The notes: a model not told the origin generated them from the sequence alone. A stretch of 64,000 bases of DNA from Dactylorhiza incarnata (GCA_033032865.1 JAWHQI010000064.1:1364001-1428000), one strand, 5' to 3'. Numbered from the stretch's first letter, positions 1 through 11,200 are shown. Numbers and translations are program-made.

Positions 1-712
1 ATGAAATCAATAATCTTGATATTTTTTTTTTGCAAAATTCATTACGAGAAATTAGAAAAAGAAAGTAAAATTTGAAGAAAAAAGGAAAAAGAAAAGAGAC
101 TACAGCAAAATGAGTAGGGATTAACATAAACAAGATTTGGAGTAACCAAAACTTACAAGTAATTTTTTTTTGAGAGATTTTAGGAAATCCATTTTTTTAA
201 GGTAGAAAAAAAGAGTGGAGAAATGGAAAAGGATGGCTCACCTTCGGCCATCATCAATAGGGAATACACGCACACACCTTCATGTGGGGGCTCACCGTCG
301 AGGTCGACAAAAAGTAGGTTGGGTGGAGGAAGGGGCGGCGGAATAAAGTGCGCGTGCTTTTCGTAAGAGCAAAAAACTAGAGGCGTGAATAGAAAGGACG
401 AATTGTGGTTAGATGTAAAAGAAGTTTTAAATTTGGTAAGAGTGGGTAAATAAGGAACTGCGTATATCATTACCTTAAATATATCCGAACTATTATTTTG
501 ATAGTAACACAACCATCGGCATTGTAGAGCCCACTACATTGAATATCAGGATCCTCTCCATTTCTTACGAAATTGAGGGGGATCCATTTCATGGTTGAGA
601 TTAATTGATTGCTTGTTGATCCGACGGGTTCACCATTTTCCAACCTTTTATAATATTTTTTAATCAAAAAAATTTCCACCACTAGATAACTCTTACATTT
701 ATCTTGTTCATT
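1..712. other. AT-rich intergenic DNA, no gene seen
   Basis: No open frame here resembles a known protein family, and homopolymer A/T runs are common. I see no promoter, RNA gene or repeat boundary that can be supported. Confidence 0.5.
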
Positions 713-716
713 TCAT

Positions 717-949
717 GGTCGAGATTTACAACTTTCGTGTTGAACATTTTTTCTAAAAATGCACACACAAGTCGTATTGCCTCCCTGATTGAAACATGTG
801 CGTAACTATAGCGAATTTTTGGAAATACGTCTTGTAAATGCATTTTTAGGAAAAGTGTTCAACACGAAAGTTGTAGATCTCGACGAGATCTACAACTTTT
901 GTGTTGAACACTTTTCCTAAAAATGCATGTACAAGACGTATTTCCAAAA
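717..949. repeat. Near-perfect inverted repeat (66-bp arms) plus a third diverged copy
   Basis: The left arm is 817-882 and the right arm 884-949, separated by one base at 883. The arms differ at only about two positions, so a transcript would fold into a very long hairpin. A more diverged copy of the right arm lies in direct orientation at about 717-771. The structure looks like a foldback or MITE-type repeat. No TSD could be fixed. Coding function is unlikely. Confidence 0.75.
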
Positions 950-1817
950 GACGCGTAATAACTCATAGAAAAAGAGTGGATAGCCAAAAATGTAGTGCGG
1001 ATAACAATCACCTAAAATTTATAGATCTATATATATTTAAACCAATGAGAGATAAAACTTTATTTGCTAAGAATTAACAACGATATTATAAGTAAGCCCC
1101 AGTTTCGCTATTAGCAAACTTTGACTACTAGCAAACCAATTCTTTTGCAAATAGCTATTCACAAATATTATTGTTATCAGCAAACCATTCAGAAGAAGAA
1201 GAAATATTATTCATACATGAAAACTTAAGGTACGTGATGAATGATATTAGCTTCAAATTTCCTTGAGTTTTTGAAATTTGAAGACAGGTATTCAATAAAA
1301 ATATTGCAAAATTCTTAAGGCTAAGCAACAAAATAGATATTAGCTTCCATAGATTTGTTTTCTTGTGTTGCAGAAAATAAAATCAGTAGATTTTCTATGG
1401 TAGAAGCAGTAGTAAGAAGAAAATCAACAGAAGGGGGAAAAGTTGGGATCCCTTGGAGCAGGTTTTGCCACAGAGCGAAAGCATAATGTCGTGTTCCAAA
1501 CCAGAAAGGTAACGAGAGATGCTTCATTTCTGTCGGAGAGAGAACTTAAGGATGAGAAGTGAGCTCAGGGCGAGGGGAGTTCAAGTAAGCTGCGCCTGCC
1601 CAAAGTTCAGAGCAAGTGAGATCGTCATAGAAGGTGTAGAGGCGTCGACCCCCGAAGGAGACGGAAGAAGACTAATACTGGATTGGAAGATTCGGGAGTT
1701 GATCTATTTGAATCCCATTGAAAGATCGAGAGCGGTCGAACCAATCATTGGTCTCCACGTGACAAACAACCCGATTTCCCCAAATCCAGCAAGAAAATCA
1801 AATGAAATTACCCAAAC
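950..1817. other. Intergenic DNA, nothing identifiable
   Basis: AT-rich sequence, then a slightly GC-richer patch at about 1510-1790 with short open frames that match no family I recognise. No splice-consistent coding signal was seen. Confidence 0.45.
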
Positions 1818-1822
1818 TTTAG

Positions 1823-2080
1823 TGTTACGGTCCGCGCATGCAATGTTCCATTTTTGAACAGGCTTGCAGGCCGTACACCCCAACCCATCTCCGCACACGG
1901 AGTGCTGCAGCTCAGTTGGTGATGAGTATTGGTTTGAGGGCTCCTTATCAAGGAGGTCGCGGGTTCAAGACCCCACCTCAACAACCCGCTGCACATGGAC
2001 CACGCTCCGTGTGCGGAGATGGGTTGGGGTGTACGGCCTATAGGCCGGTTCAAAAATGGAATCCTGCGCAGACCGTAACA
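1823..2080. mobile_element. 258-bp palindromic TG...CA element with tRNA-like core
   Basis: The element starts TGTTACGGTC and ends GACCGTAACA, a perfect 10-bp terminal inverted repeat. It is flanked by the 5-bp direct repeat TTTAG at 1818-1822 and 2081-2085. The inverted arms continue inward for about 80 bp with few mismatches and share the block CCAACCCATCTCCGC. The single-copy centre carries a tRNA-like segment. The same arm block and core occur in the larger element at 46830-47228, so this is a family. TG...CA ends with a 5-bp TSD resemble an LTR-integrase footprint, but the repeats are inverted. No protein is encoded. Confidence 0.75.
1907..1975 (+). other. tRNA-derived (SINE-like) segment with box A and box B
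   Basis: A box-A-like run GCTCAGTTGGT at 1910-1920 is followed about 40 bp later by a box-B-like run GGGTTCAAGACCCC at 1961-1974. This is the arrangement of an internal RNA polymerase III promoter. No complete cloverleaf or acceptor stem is visible, so this is not called a functional tRNA gene. It forms the core of the surrounding foldback element. Confidence 0.55.
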
Positions 2081-2085
2081 TTTAG

Positions 2086-3378
2086 AATGATCATCACGAA
2101 AAAATCCATCGATCACATCGTACATAAGCGGGAAAAAGGTAGTCAATTTAGAGGATTGTCGCGCTATACGCACATCAAACCTTGCGCTAGTTGTTCCTCG
2201 CCCCGATCTACCACAAAAGTTCTACTGTCAATTCTAGATCGCAGGTCAACAAGCTCCACAATACTTGAATGCGGGCGCTCTTTTCGGTTTTGCTAATATA
2301 AGAACTAGATGAGTCGAAGCATTAGTCTATTCTTTTAAAAATTAGGGTTTTTTTTGTTGCTAATGTTAAGTTATGATTTGCCTATAACAACATCCTAAAT
2401 TAAGTTCCCGTCGTTGGCGAAGGAAAAAAACAATTTTTTGGCATTTTTAATTTCCATTAATAAATTTTATTTTTTTATCGAATATAACACCATGGATTAA
2501 AACTCGAGGGCGGATAATATTTAGGCTCACGGATTTGTTTTGCTCCGATGTGTTTAGACAAAAACGCCACTATCATAGAATGTATGTTTGACATGACAAC
2601 GGTTATGTCGGCTACCAAGAAAAGAAAACTAGTTTTGAACATTAAAGTGAATGAAGTTCTATTATTCTATAGGTGAGGTCGGGTGTTCACGAACGACGGT
2701 TCATAACCACGTGTTCACGATCGCAACCGCCGTGCCAAACGGAGCCTTATGGTCTGTTTGGCGCGTCGTTGGGCCGGGATCCGACACGATCCATGCAAAC
2801 GCAACGCCGGCGAGGTGCCCGGCCTGTTTATTTTTCCGCCTTCTATGCCTCGGTTCCGACGCAACAACCCACCAAACGAAGCTTTGCCGTCGTTCCCGAA
2901 CCCAGTTCCCTCCCTAATCTGGATCTCCGGTGGCGTTTGTCTCGCTTCCCGCAGGAGTTATCCATTCTTTATAAAAAAAATCCAAAGTAAATTTAATTTT
3001 TTTATTTAAATTTATAAACATATGTCATCATTTTTTTTTTTTGTATTAGTTTTGCTTCTGCCTGAGAGAGGAGAGATTCTTGCGTCCGATTGGCGTTTCG
3101 AAATCTCTATTCGGGATCGCTGTCCACATGCCGCGTGCAAGATCGAAGGGAGGCGATCGAATCTAAAAAACTATCGGGATTTGTGAACCCGTTCACGTAG
3201 TGGAGCAAACAAGAAATTGAAGTCCGCTCGTCGGATTCAAAAATTTCGCCTCAGAGAGAACCTCGTCATTATTAAGAGAGAGAAAATTTTACTAATTAAA
3301 AGACCACCGATACATAAACAGAGTACTTCATAAACTGCATATTAATCCCTCAAACACTTCCAGCCGGCATAACATGTG
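2086..3378. other. Intergenic DNA downstream of EC1, no gene recognised
   Basis: A GC-rich patch at about 2680-2960 has overlapping open frames in several frames but no recognisable domain. The motifs GGTCTGTTTGG (about 2751) and CCACCAAACGAAGC (about 2870) are loosely inverted and could be ends of a small MITE. The last ~90 bases before the EC1 stop would be its 3' UTR. Confidence 0.4.
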
Positions 3379-3759
3379 CTAAACGGTGACAGGAGAAGGA
3401 GACGCATGCGACGGCGGCAGCGCCGCCGGCGGCGCTTGATCTGCGGCGGCGGAGCAGAAGCCTCGGAGGACATATCCCTCCTGCGCAGTGAAACCCAGGG
3501 CGGTGAGCATGGCGTCGGCGGCCCAGCACCGGTTCTCGATGACCTGAATGGCCCTGCAGCAGCTCGGGCCCAAGTAAGTCTCGCCGTTGAGAAAGAAGAG
3601 GACGACCTCGCCGGTGCATGACCGGAGCTCCATCAGCGCCTCCCAGCACTGAATCGTCGACGCTTCTGCCCGCAGACGCGCGGCGGGCTCCGGCCGGCCT
3701 GCTTCCGCCCCGGCGGCGGCGGCGAGAAGTACTAGAAGCAGAATGGGGAGGGGAGCCAT
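3379..3759 (-). CDS. Egg-cell-secreted EC1-like protein (prolamin-like domain)
   Basis: A single-exon 126-residue protein. Residues 1-20 form a hydrophobic, Ala/Leu-rich signal peptide. The mature part has six cysteines at 38, 48, 67, 68, 78 and 102 in the prolamin-like (DUF1278) spacing, with the CWEAL, FFLNGE, CCRAI and GFT...E signatures of EGG CELL 1 proteins. In Arabidopsis, EC1 proteins are stored in egg-cell vesicles and released on sperm arrival to activate the sperm fusion machinery. The Ala/Pro/Ser tail after residue 103 is family-typical. The Met was chosen because it directly precedes the signal peptide, with a TATA-like box about 75 bp upstream. The gene is complete and GC-rich in an AT-rich setting, as is common for monocot single-exon genes. 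It lies on the same strand as, and downstream of, the ERD2 gene. Confidence 0.9.
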   Translation of the reverse strand: MAPLPILLLVLLAAAAGAEAGRPEPAARLRAEASTIQCWEALMELRSCTGEVVLFFLNGETYLGPSCCRAIQVIENRCWAADAMLTALGFTAQEGYVLRGFCSAAADQAPPAALPPSHASPSPVTV

Positions 3760-3830
3760 CGATCTAACGAACTGTGAGCGATTGAGAAGAGGTGATGATT
3801 GTGTGAGTAATATCGGTGGGTTTTTTTTTG

Positions 3831-3842
3831 GGTATATTTATA
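3831..3842 (-). promoter_or_regulatory. TATA-like box of the EC1 gene
   Basis: Read on the minus strand the sequence is TATAAATATACC, about 75 bp upstream of the EC1 start codon, a plausible distance for a plant TATA box plus a short 5' UTR. Inference from position only. Confidence 0.55.
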
Positions 3843-4054
3843 GGTGTTTGATATTTAATGCAGGGAAGGTCGATAGTTTATTTGTAGAGTAGTGGCTATT
3901 ATTAGATGTTTATAATGAAACGGTAGAATTTCGGGTGTTGGGAGATAAATAAATTATTTATTATTTTAGCCGTCATGATATTTAATGGCTTAAAGTCGGT
4001 TTTTTATACGAATAAAAGGAAAGAAGTAAAAGAAAGGTGTCATGAGAGGTGGAA

Positions 4055-4376
4055 GTCGAGCGATGAGCCGTCTTGAAAAAGCTCGACGCGAGCTTGAGTT
4101 TGTAAAGCTCGATTATGAGTCAAGTTTGGGCTCACATAATGTTGTTCATCAGCTCGTGTTTTTTTTTTCATTTAAAAAAAATATATACATAAATTAAGGC
4201 TCATGAGTTGAAAAGCTCGTGAGCAGCTCGAGCTCGACTCGAGTTCGCGAGCTAGAAACTCGAGCTCAATAAGTAGAGCTCGAGCTCGAGCCAGGCAAAA
4301 TGAGCTCGTCGAGCTCGAACTCGAGCTTGAAAATTTTGTCAAGCTCGACTCGAGCTCGACTCATTTTCACCCCTAG
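4055..4376. repeat. GAGCTCGAGCTCG-rich repeat with CACCCCTA end (hAT-type debris)
   Basis: Dense repeats of CTCGAGCTCGAGC-like units fill 4060-4370 and end with TTTTCACCCCTAG. The ending CACCCCTA and such subterminal repeats are typical of non-autonomous hAT elements in plants. I could not define both ends or a TSD. Confidence 0.5.
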
Positions 4377-5870
4377 GAGCAATACAAAGAAGAAAGATCA
4401 CCTCTTTTTTTGTGGGGGGGGGGGGCAAAAAAAGGAGCAAGAAAAAAAAAAGAAACAATAAGTATGAATATAACAAGACGAAAACAAACTTTGAATAAAT
4501 AATGACACAGATAGGTACTAGTTAGGTGGGGCAAGGTTTTCTATTTTGATTCATGGTTTATCTTGGCTATATGGTTTATCTGGGGGAGATCAAGCTTCAA
4601 GAAATGGTGAATGGTCTGATCAATACACAAATGTATCGAATTGAATCGAATAGTTCTTCAATCGAATCCAAATTTGACATAAAATGCAGTGATTCTGATT
4701 CGGATTCGATCGAATGTTCAGTGTCAGATTCGAATTCAGATTCGTCATGAAATATTTGATTCAAATTTTCAAATTCAGATTCGAACACGAATTGTATATA
4801 ATATTTAATTATATATAATATTTAATTTAGATTTGTGAATATTTAATTGTATATAATATTTAATTGTATACTATTCGCGAATCTTTCGAATAAGAATAAA
4901 ATTATTCGGATTCAGATTCAAAAACTATTCGAATTCAAAAAATAAAAATTTTAAACAAATTTTCACGAACTATACTAATTTTGAACCCTCTTAATTGTGA
5001 ACAACTCCGAATACTTATAATTCAATGACAAAATAATAAGTAGAATATAAGAAATTCAGAAACTCTTGGGATTCTAAACTCCTAGGACTTCAGGATCAAT
5101 GAATGATAATTATTTTCATTTGGAGGGATTAATGCTATACCAAACTGCTTTTTAATAGTTGTACGGATAAATTAATGACCTTAGGAGTACTTTAGTACAC
5201 CATTGTTCTTTATGTATTTTCTTGCATTATTTTTGTATATCCTTGATGTGATCGTGCTTCCTCCATCGATATTTCTTTGGCAAAATACATAAAATGAATC
5301 TATAAATATTAGGGACAAAAATAATTTTAATTCCCAAGGTTGTAAGATAATGTCAATTTGGCCCCTATATTTATAAATTGTCATTTTCATCCTCTTGGTA
5401 AACATTTGGCTTCATTTTAAGTGCAATTTAAGGGCTAAAAAGATCAATAGATGAGAAGTTCAAAGACTGTTTTGACACAACTACAACTTTAGAGACTAAT
5501 TTCACATTGACTTGAAACCTCAAGTTAGCCTAAATTTAAAATTGACCTGCGAACTTTTATTTCTCTCGTGCTTGTGTCAAAATTTTAGCTACCATGATTA
5601 TTTAATATTATTAATTTATTGAACAAATATTTTTATATACTAGTTAATGCATATACAATTTTTTTATCCGAACCGACATTAAATAATAATATTAAATTAC
5701 TTTTTATTATTTAAAAAAATAAAAGAATAATAATAATTATTATTCATTCGTGTTGCGGGTCGTTCAACGCTCTCCTGGGCCGGTCGAGCTAAACCGCCTT
5801 AGCTCGAGAGTGAGTCGAACGCGCAAACAGTCAAAAGTGAAAACCAACAGTAAACAACGAGATTTTTACA
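4377..5870. other. Intergenic, AT-rich, with TTCGGATTCGA-type simple repeats
   Basis: There is a G run at about 4417-4427. Degenerate GATTCGGATTCGAATTC repeats cover about 4630-4960 and alternate with TATATAATATTTAAT repeats at 4795-4870. They translate to Ser/Asp repeats in both directions, so the short open frames are not genes. Nothing else is supportable. Confidence 0.5.
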
Positions 5871-6590
5871 GGCGAGAGCAGGATCGCTCACCGCGAAACA
5901 GGCGAGAGCGGTAGCGCTCCCCGCGGAACAGGCGAGAGCGGGAGCGCTCGCCGCGGAACAGGCGAGAGCGGGAGCGCTCGCCGCGGAACAGGCGAGAGCG
6001 GGAGCGCTCGCCGCGGAACAGGCGAGAGCGGTAGCGCTCCCTGCGGAACAGGCGAGAGCGTTAGCGCTCCCCACGGAACAGAGGAGAGCGGTAGCGCTCC
6101 CCGCGGATCAGGCAAGAGCGGTAGTGCTCCCGCGGAGCAGGCGAGAGCGAGAGCGCTCGCCGCGGAATAGGCGAGAGCGGGAGCGCTCCCCGCGGAACAG
6201 GGGAGAGCGGTAGCGCTCACCGCGGAACAGGCGAGAGCGGTAGTGCTTCCCGCGGAACTGGCGCGAGCCGAAGCGCTTCCCGCGGAACGGAAATGAGCGG
6301 GAGCGCTTCCTGCGGAGCAGGAGCGAGCGGGAGCACAAGAGCACTTCCCGCTGAGCAGGAGCGAGCGGAAGCGCTCTTAAGGAGCAGGAGCGAGCGGAAG
6401 CGCTCTTACGGAGCAGGAGCGAGCGAAAGCGCTCTTACGGAGCAGGAGCATGCAGAAGCGCTCTTACGGAGCAGGAGCGAGCAAAAGCGCTCTTACGGAG
6501 CAGGAGCGAGCGGAAACGCTCTTACGGGGCATGAGCGAGCGGAAGCGCTCTTACGGGGCAAGAGCGAGCGGAGGCGCTCTTGAGCGATTC
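5871..6590. repeat. Minisatellite, about 24 units of 29-30 bp
   Basis: Two blocks of related units. Block 1 (5871-6319) has about 15 units of 30 bp built on GGCGAGAGCGGTAGCGCTCC. Block 2 (6320-6590) has about nine units, mostly 29 bp, built on GAGCGAGCGGAAGCGCTCTT. Each unit contains the palindrome AGCGCT. One unit near 6320-6357 is longer and marks the switch between blocks. Open frames across the array only reflect the repeat period. Confidence 0.9.
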
Positions 6591-6599
6591 TTAAGGAAT

Positions 6600-7484
6600 A
6601 AGTGAAAGTGCGAAGCTGCTTAGCTGCGGGATTAAGAACGGACATAAAATTGGGGCTGTCAAGCGGATCCGGGTGAGGCTGTGATGAAAAACACTTGGTC
6701 CAACTCAACCTGAACCCTTTTAGGGGGGCCCCAACAATTGCAATACCTCATCACAACCTCAGCAACCCTACGTCTTCTAAAATCACCAATATATGCAGGA
6801 ATTGATGTTGCGCATAATTCTAATTTTGATATTCGGCTGCACGATAAAATTCAATCAACAGATTTGAAATTGAGCTAAATATTGTTCAGCTGCATGATAC
6901 CTTGAGTTCTGATAATAGTGAAAAATAGGGCTAGAATGAGTTAAAGGTGTTTATTTTGCCTCCTGACAAAAGTTCAAACCAACCCTTAACTATTTCCACG
7001 GCCTGATTAAACCAATGCCAACAACCCAATTAAAAGATCATATTTTATTTATTCTTTCATGACACAAATGAGACAAGCATCCTAATCAACCTAGCGAATC
7101 CCATTAAGCCTTGCTGGGGGGCGCATTACGCGCTGCTTGGATCTAGCGGAACATCGCACGACTGCCCATTTGGCGGGAACGCGGTCGGCTGTTTTGCCGT
7201 CCGAGCGCATGAAAATCCAAAAAAGATTGAACGCGGTTTTCGGAAACCACGAATACACGCCGCGCAATCCCCCGCCACAACCAACCATTATTGAAATGGT
7301 CTTGGGAGTACAATGACTCTTTTAGGGTGAGAGGATGCTGGTGTGCATTCAAAACTTCACATGAAAAGTTAAAAATAACCAACAAATTTTAAGGCTTAAA
7401 CATAACTTCTAAGGATTAATTTCTGTTTTCCTTTTTTTTTGTCTGAAACATTTTGAAAACAAAACCACCCATAAAATAAAATAC
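6600..7484. other. Intergenic DNA, nothing recognised
   Basis: Mixed sequence with a somewhat GC-rich stretch at 7095-7300 open on the minus strand but without family similarity. No RNA gene or repeat ends were seen. Confidence 0.45.
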
Positions 7485-7900
7485 AACAACACTCAAGCCT
7501 TTATCCCACTATAATGGGGTCGGCCATATGAATCATTTGTCGCAGTTGTGCCCTATCTTTAGTCATAATCTCACTAATGCCTAAACACATCATGTCTTTC
7601 CTTATAGTTTCATTCCAAGTCTTTATTGGTCTAACCCTCCCCCGTTTAACATGCCTAGTGACTAAACTCTCACAACGCCTAACGAGTGCCTCTAATGGTC
7701 TCCTTTGTACGTGTCCGAACCATCTTAGTCGAGCTTCTCGCATTTTCTCTGCAATTGGTGTCACTCCTATCTTATCCCTGATACATTTGTTCCTAATTTT
7801 ATCCAGTCTCGTGTGTCCACACATCCACCTAAGCATTTTCATCTCCGCAACTCCCATTTTTTGCTCATGCACACAATTCACTGCCCAACACTCAGAAAAT
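7485..7900 (-). mobile_element. LINE (non-LTR) 3' fragment with reverse-transcriptase C-terminus
   Basis: Minus-strand frame 7501-7881 encodes the C-terminal tail of a plant LINE ORF2: [34 protein letters not shown] and KTWNE motifs in the usual order. Downstream on the minus strand the GTGTTGTTGT-like tail follows the stop, as in many plant LINEs. The reverse-transcriptase core and endonuclease are absent, so this is a 5'-truncated insertion. It lies just beyond the presumed 3' UTR of ERD2. Confidence 0.8.
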
Positions 7901-7929
7901 ATTCAACGGTGTCAACCGATATGACTCTA

Positions 7930-8261
7930 CACAAAATATTACCGCTTTAAACGGAACATTTTTCTTCGGGTAGCCGGTATTTTGATTAAAAAAAGGATCA
8001 TATAACCAGATAAATAAGGACAGAATACAGAACTCTATGGTTACAATGTGTGATCGCTAAAGACATACATGTTAGTGAAATGAGGAGGATATATATATCC
8101 ATCCGTGGCGGGATTAGCGAAAATAAAGAGCGAAGGCAAGTTTTGTTCACCGGGGAGATGGCCTTCGACGAAATAGCTTCTGGTACTAATTTTTGAAGCA
8201 GAAACAATCAAATTGGCCGAGCTCGCCTTCAACTACACCATGAATCTCACATCATTTTTGG
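7930..8261 (-). other. Probable ERD2 3' UTR
   Basis: AT-rich sequence immediately downstream of the ERD2 stop, without coding signal. The length is inferred from position only; no polyadenylation site was pinned down. Confidence 0.35.
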
Positions 8262-8298
8262 TCATGCTGGAAGCTTTAGTTTCTCGTTGTTTTTCCAA
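8262..8298 (-). CDS. ERD2: ERD2 last exon
   Basis: A 37-bp exon with acceptor CTTTCAG. It encodes [11 protein letters not shown] and a TGA stop, the cytosolic tail of plant ERD2. Open sequence continues upstream into the intron, so a short stand-alone reading of this region would be wrong. Confidence 0.88.
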
Positions 8299-11200
8299 CT
8301 GAAAGCCATCCAAAAAAACAATATATACATACGCGTCATAACTTGCAGCACATATGATTGCATGTAGAAAGATAAAACAAAAAGGTCCAGAAAAAAGCGC
8401 CCGAAAAAGGGTAGTGGCGGTATCGCTGGGCCAACGAATTCCAGGTTGGAGTTCAGAGCCGAAGTTGCCAAATATTACTCACCATTCAACATAGCATCAG
8501 AGTAGGCTAGGCCGACGGTGGAGTGACATCGCCAATTTAAATTTTAAGATAATGATGTGTTGTAAGACGCACTTCACACGTGGGCCTAGGGGTGCAACTC
8601 GGATCGGTTCGGTTCCACCAAAAACCAATAACCGACTCATATAAAGTTTTGGAACCGGAACCGACCCACGGTCCTAAAGCATAGACCCGAATCCGAACCA
8701 TTCACTTTGGTTTGGTTCCGATTCGGTTCTCGGTTGTACTCATGTCTCAAAATAATTGAAAAAGTGGCACTTTTAACTCGTATTTTTTTGCCATATATCT
8801 ATCAATATCTCAAAATAATTGAATCATTGCTCTCTATAACATTGAGGCTATATAACTACACAAGTACAAATGGAGTTAAAAGTTAAGATAAAATAATAAA
8901 TTTATAAACTTTAACAAAAAGGTCCAAGAAAAAAAAAAGCTGCCCACAAAGGGTAGGGGTAGTATTGTTGGGCCAACGAATTCCAGGCTAGAGTTAAGAG
9001 CCGAAGTTGCAAATATAACTCACCATTCTCCGTGACATCAGAGTAAGCTAGACCCGACGGTGGAGTGACATCACCAATTAACTTTTTTTTTAAATAATGA
9101 CATGTTATAAGAAATGTGCTACACCAATGCTCTGGATGCTGAAAGAAGGAAGCATGGTTATGTGCACATAAATCAAAATGGATTCTTGGGTCTGCCCTCT
9201 CTGATGTCTTTGGCTTTGATTTGAGGGCATGATTCCGCAGCAAACGCGACGACGGTATAGGGGGCCACTATTTCAGTGGTACTCTGTGAGCAGCCACTTT
9301 GTGCATTTATTGTCAAAGATTAGGTCTTTCTCCTCTGAGAGAAGCCACTATAGTGCCAAAGGTTAGGCATGTTTCCAATCTCCCCCCGCCCATACCCCCA
9401 ATGATTGGGGACTATATGGGTTCTGTTGTTGTTGTTGTTATAATGACATGTTATAAGACAAACACTTCACACGTGGGCCCGTGTTGAGAGTTTTAACTCC
9501 ATAGCGGAAACTCACATAACATAGATCTGTTAGATATGTTGTACATTGAGTAGTAGTGTTAGCTTTATAGTCACCTCGGGTGTTAGGATCACCCTCTATT
9601 ATTCTTGTATATGTATTACCTTGTTGAAGTTGTGAATACATAGAAAATCCTTTCTTCCTATCATGGTATCAGAGCTTAGGGTTTTCCGGTAAGTTGCCTT
9701 GCCGATTCCGTCGAGCTTCTCCAATCGTTCTCTGATCCAGCCGATCCCGTCTCCTGCAAAGATCGAGCGTCTCCTGTCGATCCAGTCCATCCCCGATCCC
9801 GTCCATCCTCGATCGTTCCCTACTGTTTCCGCCAATCGATCGATCGATCTCGCCGATCCCTCCTGCTACTGTCGATCGTTGCTTTCGTCGATCCCTGCTG
9901 CTTCCGCCGATCCCTGCTGCTACCGCCGATCTCGTCGATCGATCGATCTCCTGCTTCCGATCGATCGATCCCTGTTGCTACCACTGATTACTCGTATCTC
10001 TCCTCTTCTGGCTGTTTCCACAGCCCCATACTCCTCCGCCCTATCCGCAGCCCGCCGATCTCCGCTGCCTTCTGCAGCCCGAAGCCCGCTGATCTCCGCT
10101 GCCTTCTGCAGCCCGAAGCCCGCTGATTTCCGCTGCCCTCTGCATCCCGAAGCCTGCCGATCCCTGCTGCCTTCTGCAGCCTGAAGCCTGTTGATTTCCG
10201 CTGCCCTCTGCAGCCCGAAGCCCGCTGCTCTCTGCTGCCTCCTACAACCCGCCAGTTCTTTTTTTTCGTCGGTCTCCTCCGTCGGGCGGACTTTTGCCCT
10301 AGGCGGCCACCTCCGTCCTCTTTTTGGTTCGATGGCTGCTCACCAGCTTCCACCGCAGTCCTCTCTTGTTAGTGCTCCTCGTCGCCAGCCGGTCCGCTGT
10401 CACTATTGTCAGTGCATTGGACACGTTCAATTTGGGTGTCGCAAGCTTCAGAGGGCTCAGCAGCCTGGTCAGCAGCGTGCTCCTGGTGTTCACTCCGCTC
10501 ATTTCTCGGCTCCAGCGCAGTCTCCCTCTGCCTCTGAGCTCGTGCAGCTGATTGTCCAGGAACTTTCTCTGGCCCGCTCTTCTGCTTCTGTCTCTCAGCC
10601 GGCTGCCTCCTCCCCTGCAGGTATCTCCACCTCCGACTGGTTGCTTGACTCTGGAGCCTCTTTTCACATGACCTATGATGCTACACACCTTTTGTCATGC
10701 CAGCTCATTACTCCTGCCCTCAGTATCATGGTTGCAGATGGCACCATCCACCCCATCACTAGTCGTGGCCTCCTTCACACCACCCATTTTCACATTCCCA
10801 ATGTTGCCTACATACCTGAGTTATCCATGAACCTTATATCTGCCAACCAGCTCACATCCCATGGTTGTCTGGTTACCTTTAATGAGTTCACATGTCGTGT
10901 GCAGGATCGTCTGACTGGGGCACTCCTTGGGGCTGGTCGTCGTCGTTGCGGGGTGTACGTCCTTGATCGTCTTCACCTTCCATCCACTTCATGGTCACCT
11001 GCAGCTTCCTCCCTTTGTCTTCCTTCAGTGGGTTTCTCTCAGTGGCACCACCGTCTTGGTCATCCCAGTGGTTCACGCCTAGCTTCTCTCATTGGTCATG
11101 GTTTCCTTGGTCGTGTTTCTATTGATCGGTCTCACTCATGTTCAGGTTGTAGGCTCGGTAAACAATTACAACTCCCCTATCAGTCTAGTGAGTCCAGGTC

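Noticed and set aside
1907..1975. A functional tRNA gene
   Set aside because: Box A and box B are present, but no acceptor stem or complete cloverleaf is visible and the segment is the core of a repeat family.
4553..4788. Small Ser/Asp-rich proteins on both strands
   Set aside because: Both translate the GATTCGGATTCG simple repeat.
5799..6583. Several overlapping open frames in the minisatellite
   Set aside because: They only translate the 29-30-bp repeat (ALACSA-like and ERKRSYGAGA-like units) and occur on both strands.
5871..6590. A CRISPR array
   Set aside because: The repeats are contiguous without unique spacers, and the window is plant nuclear DNA.
8262..8471. A 69-residue stand-alone minus-strand protein
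   Set aside because: Its C-terminal 11 residues are the ERD2 last exon; the upstream part is intron, as shown by the acceptor site and by the split Ser codon matching 14637.
9699..10184. A 161-codon frame as the Copia-1 gag
   Set aside because: The translation is low-complexity repeat without capsid similarity; it lies in the leader.
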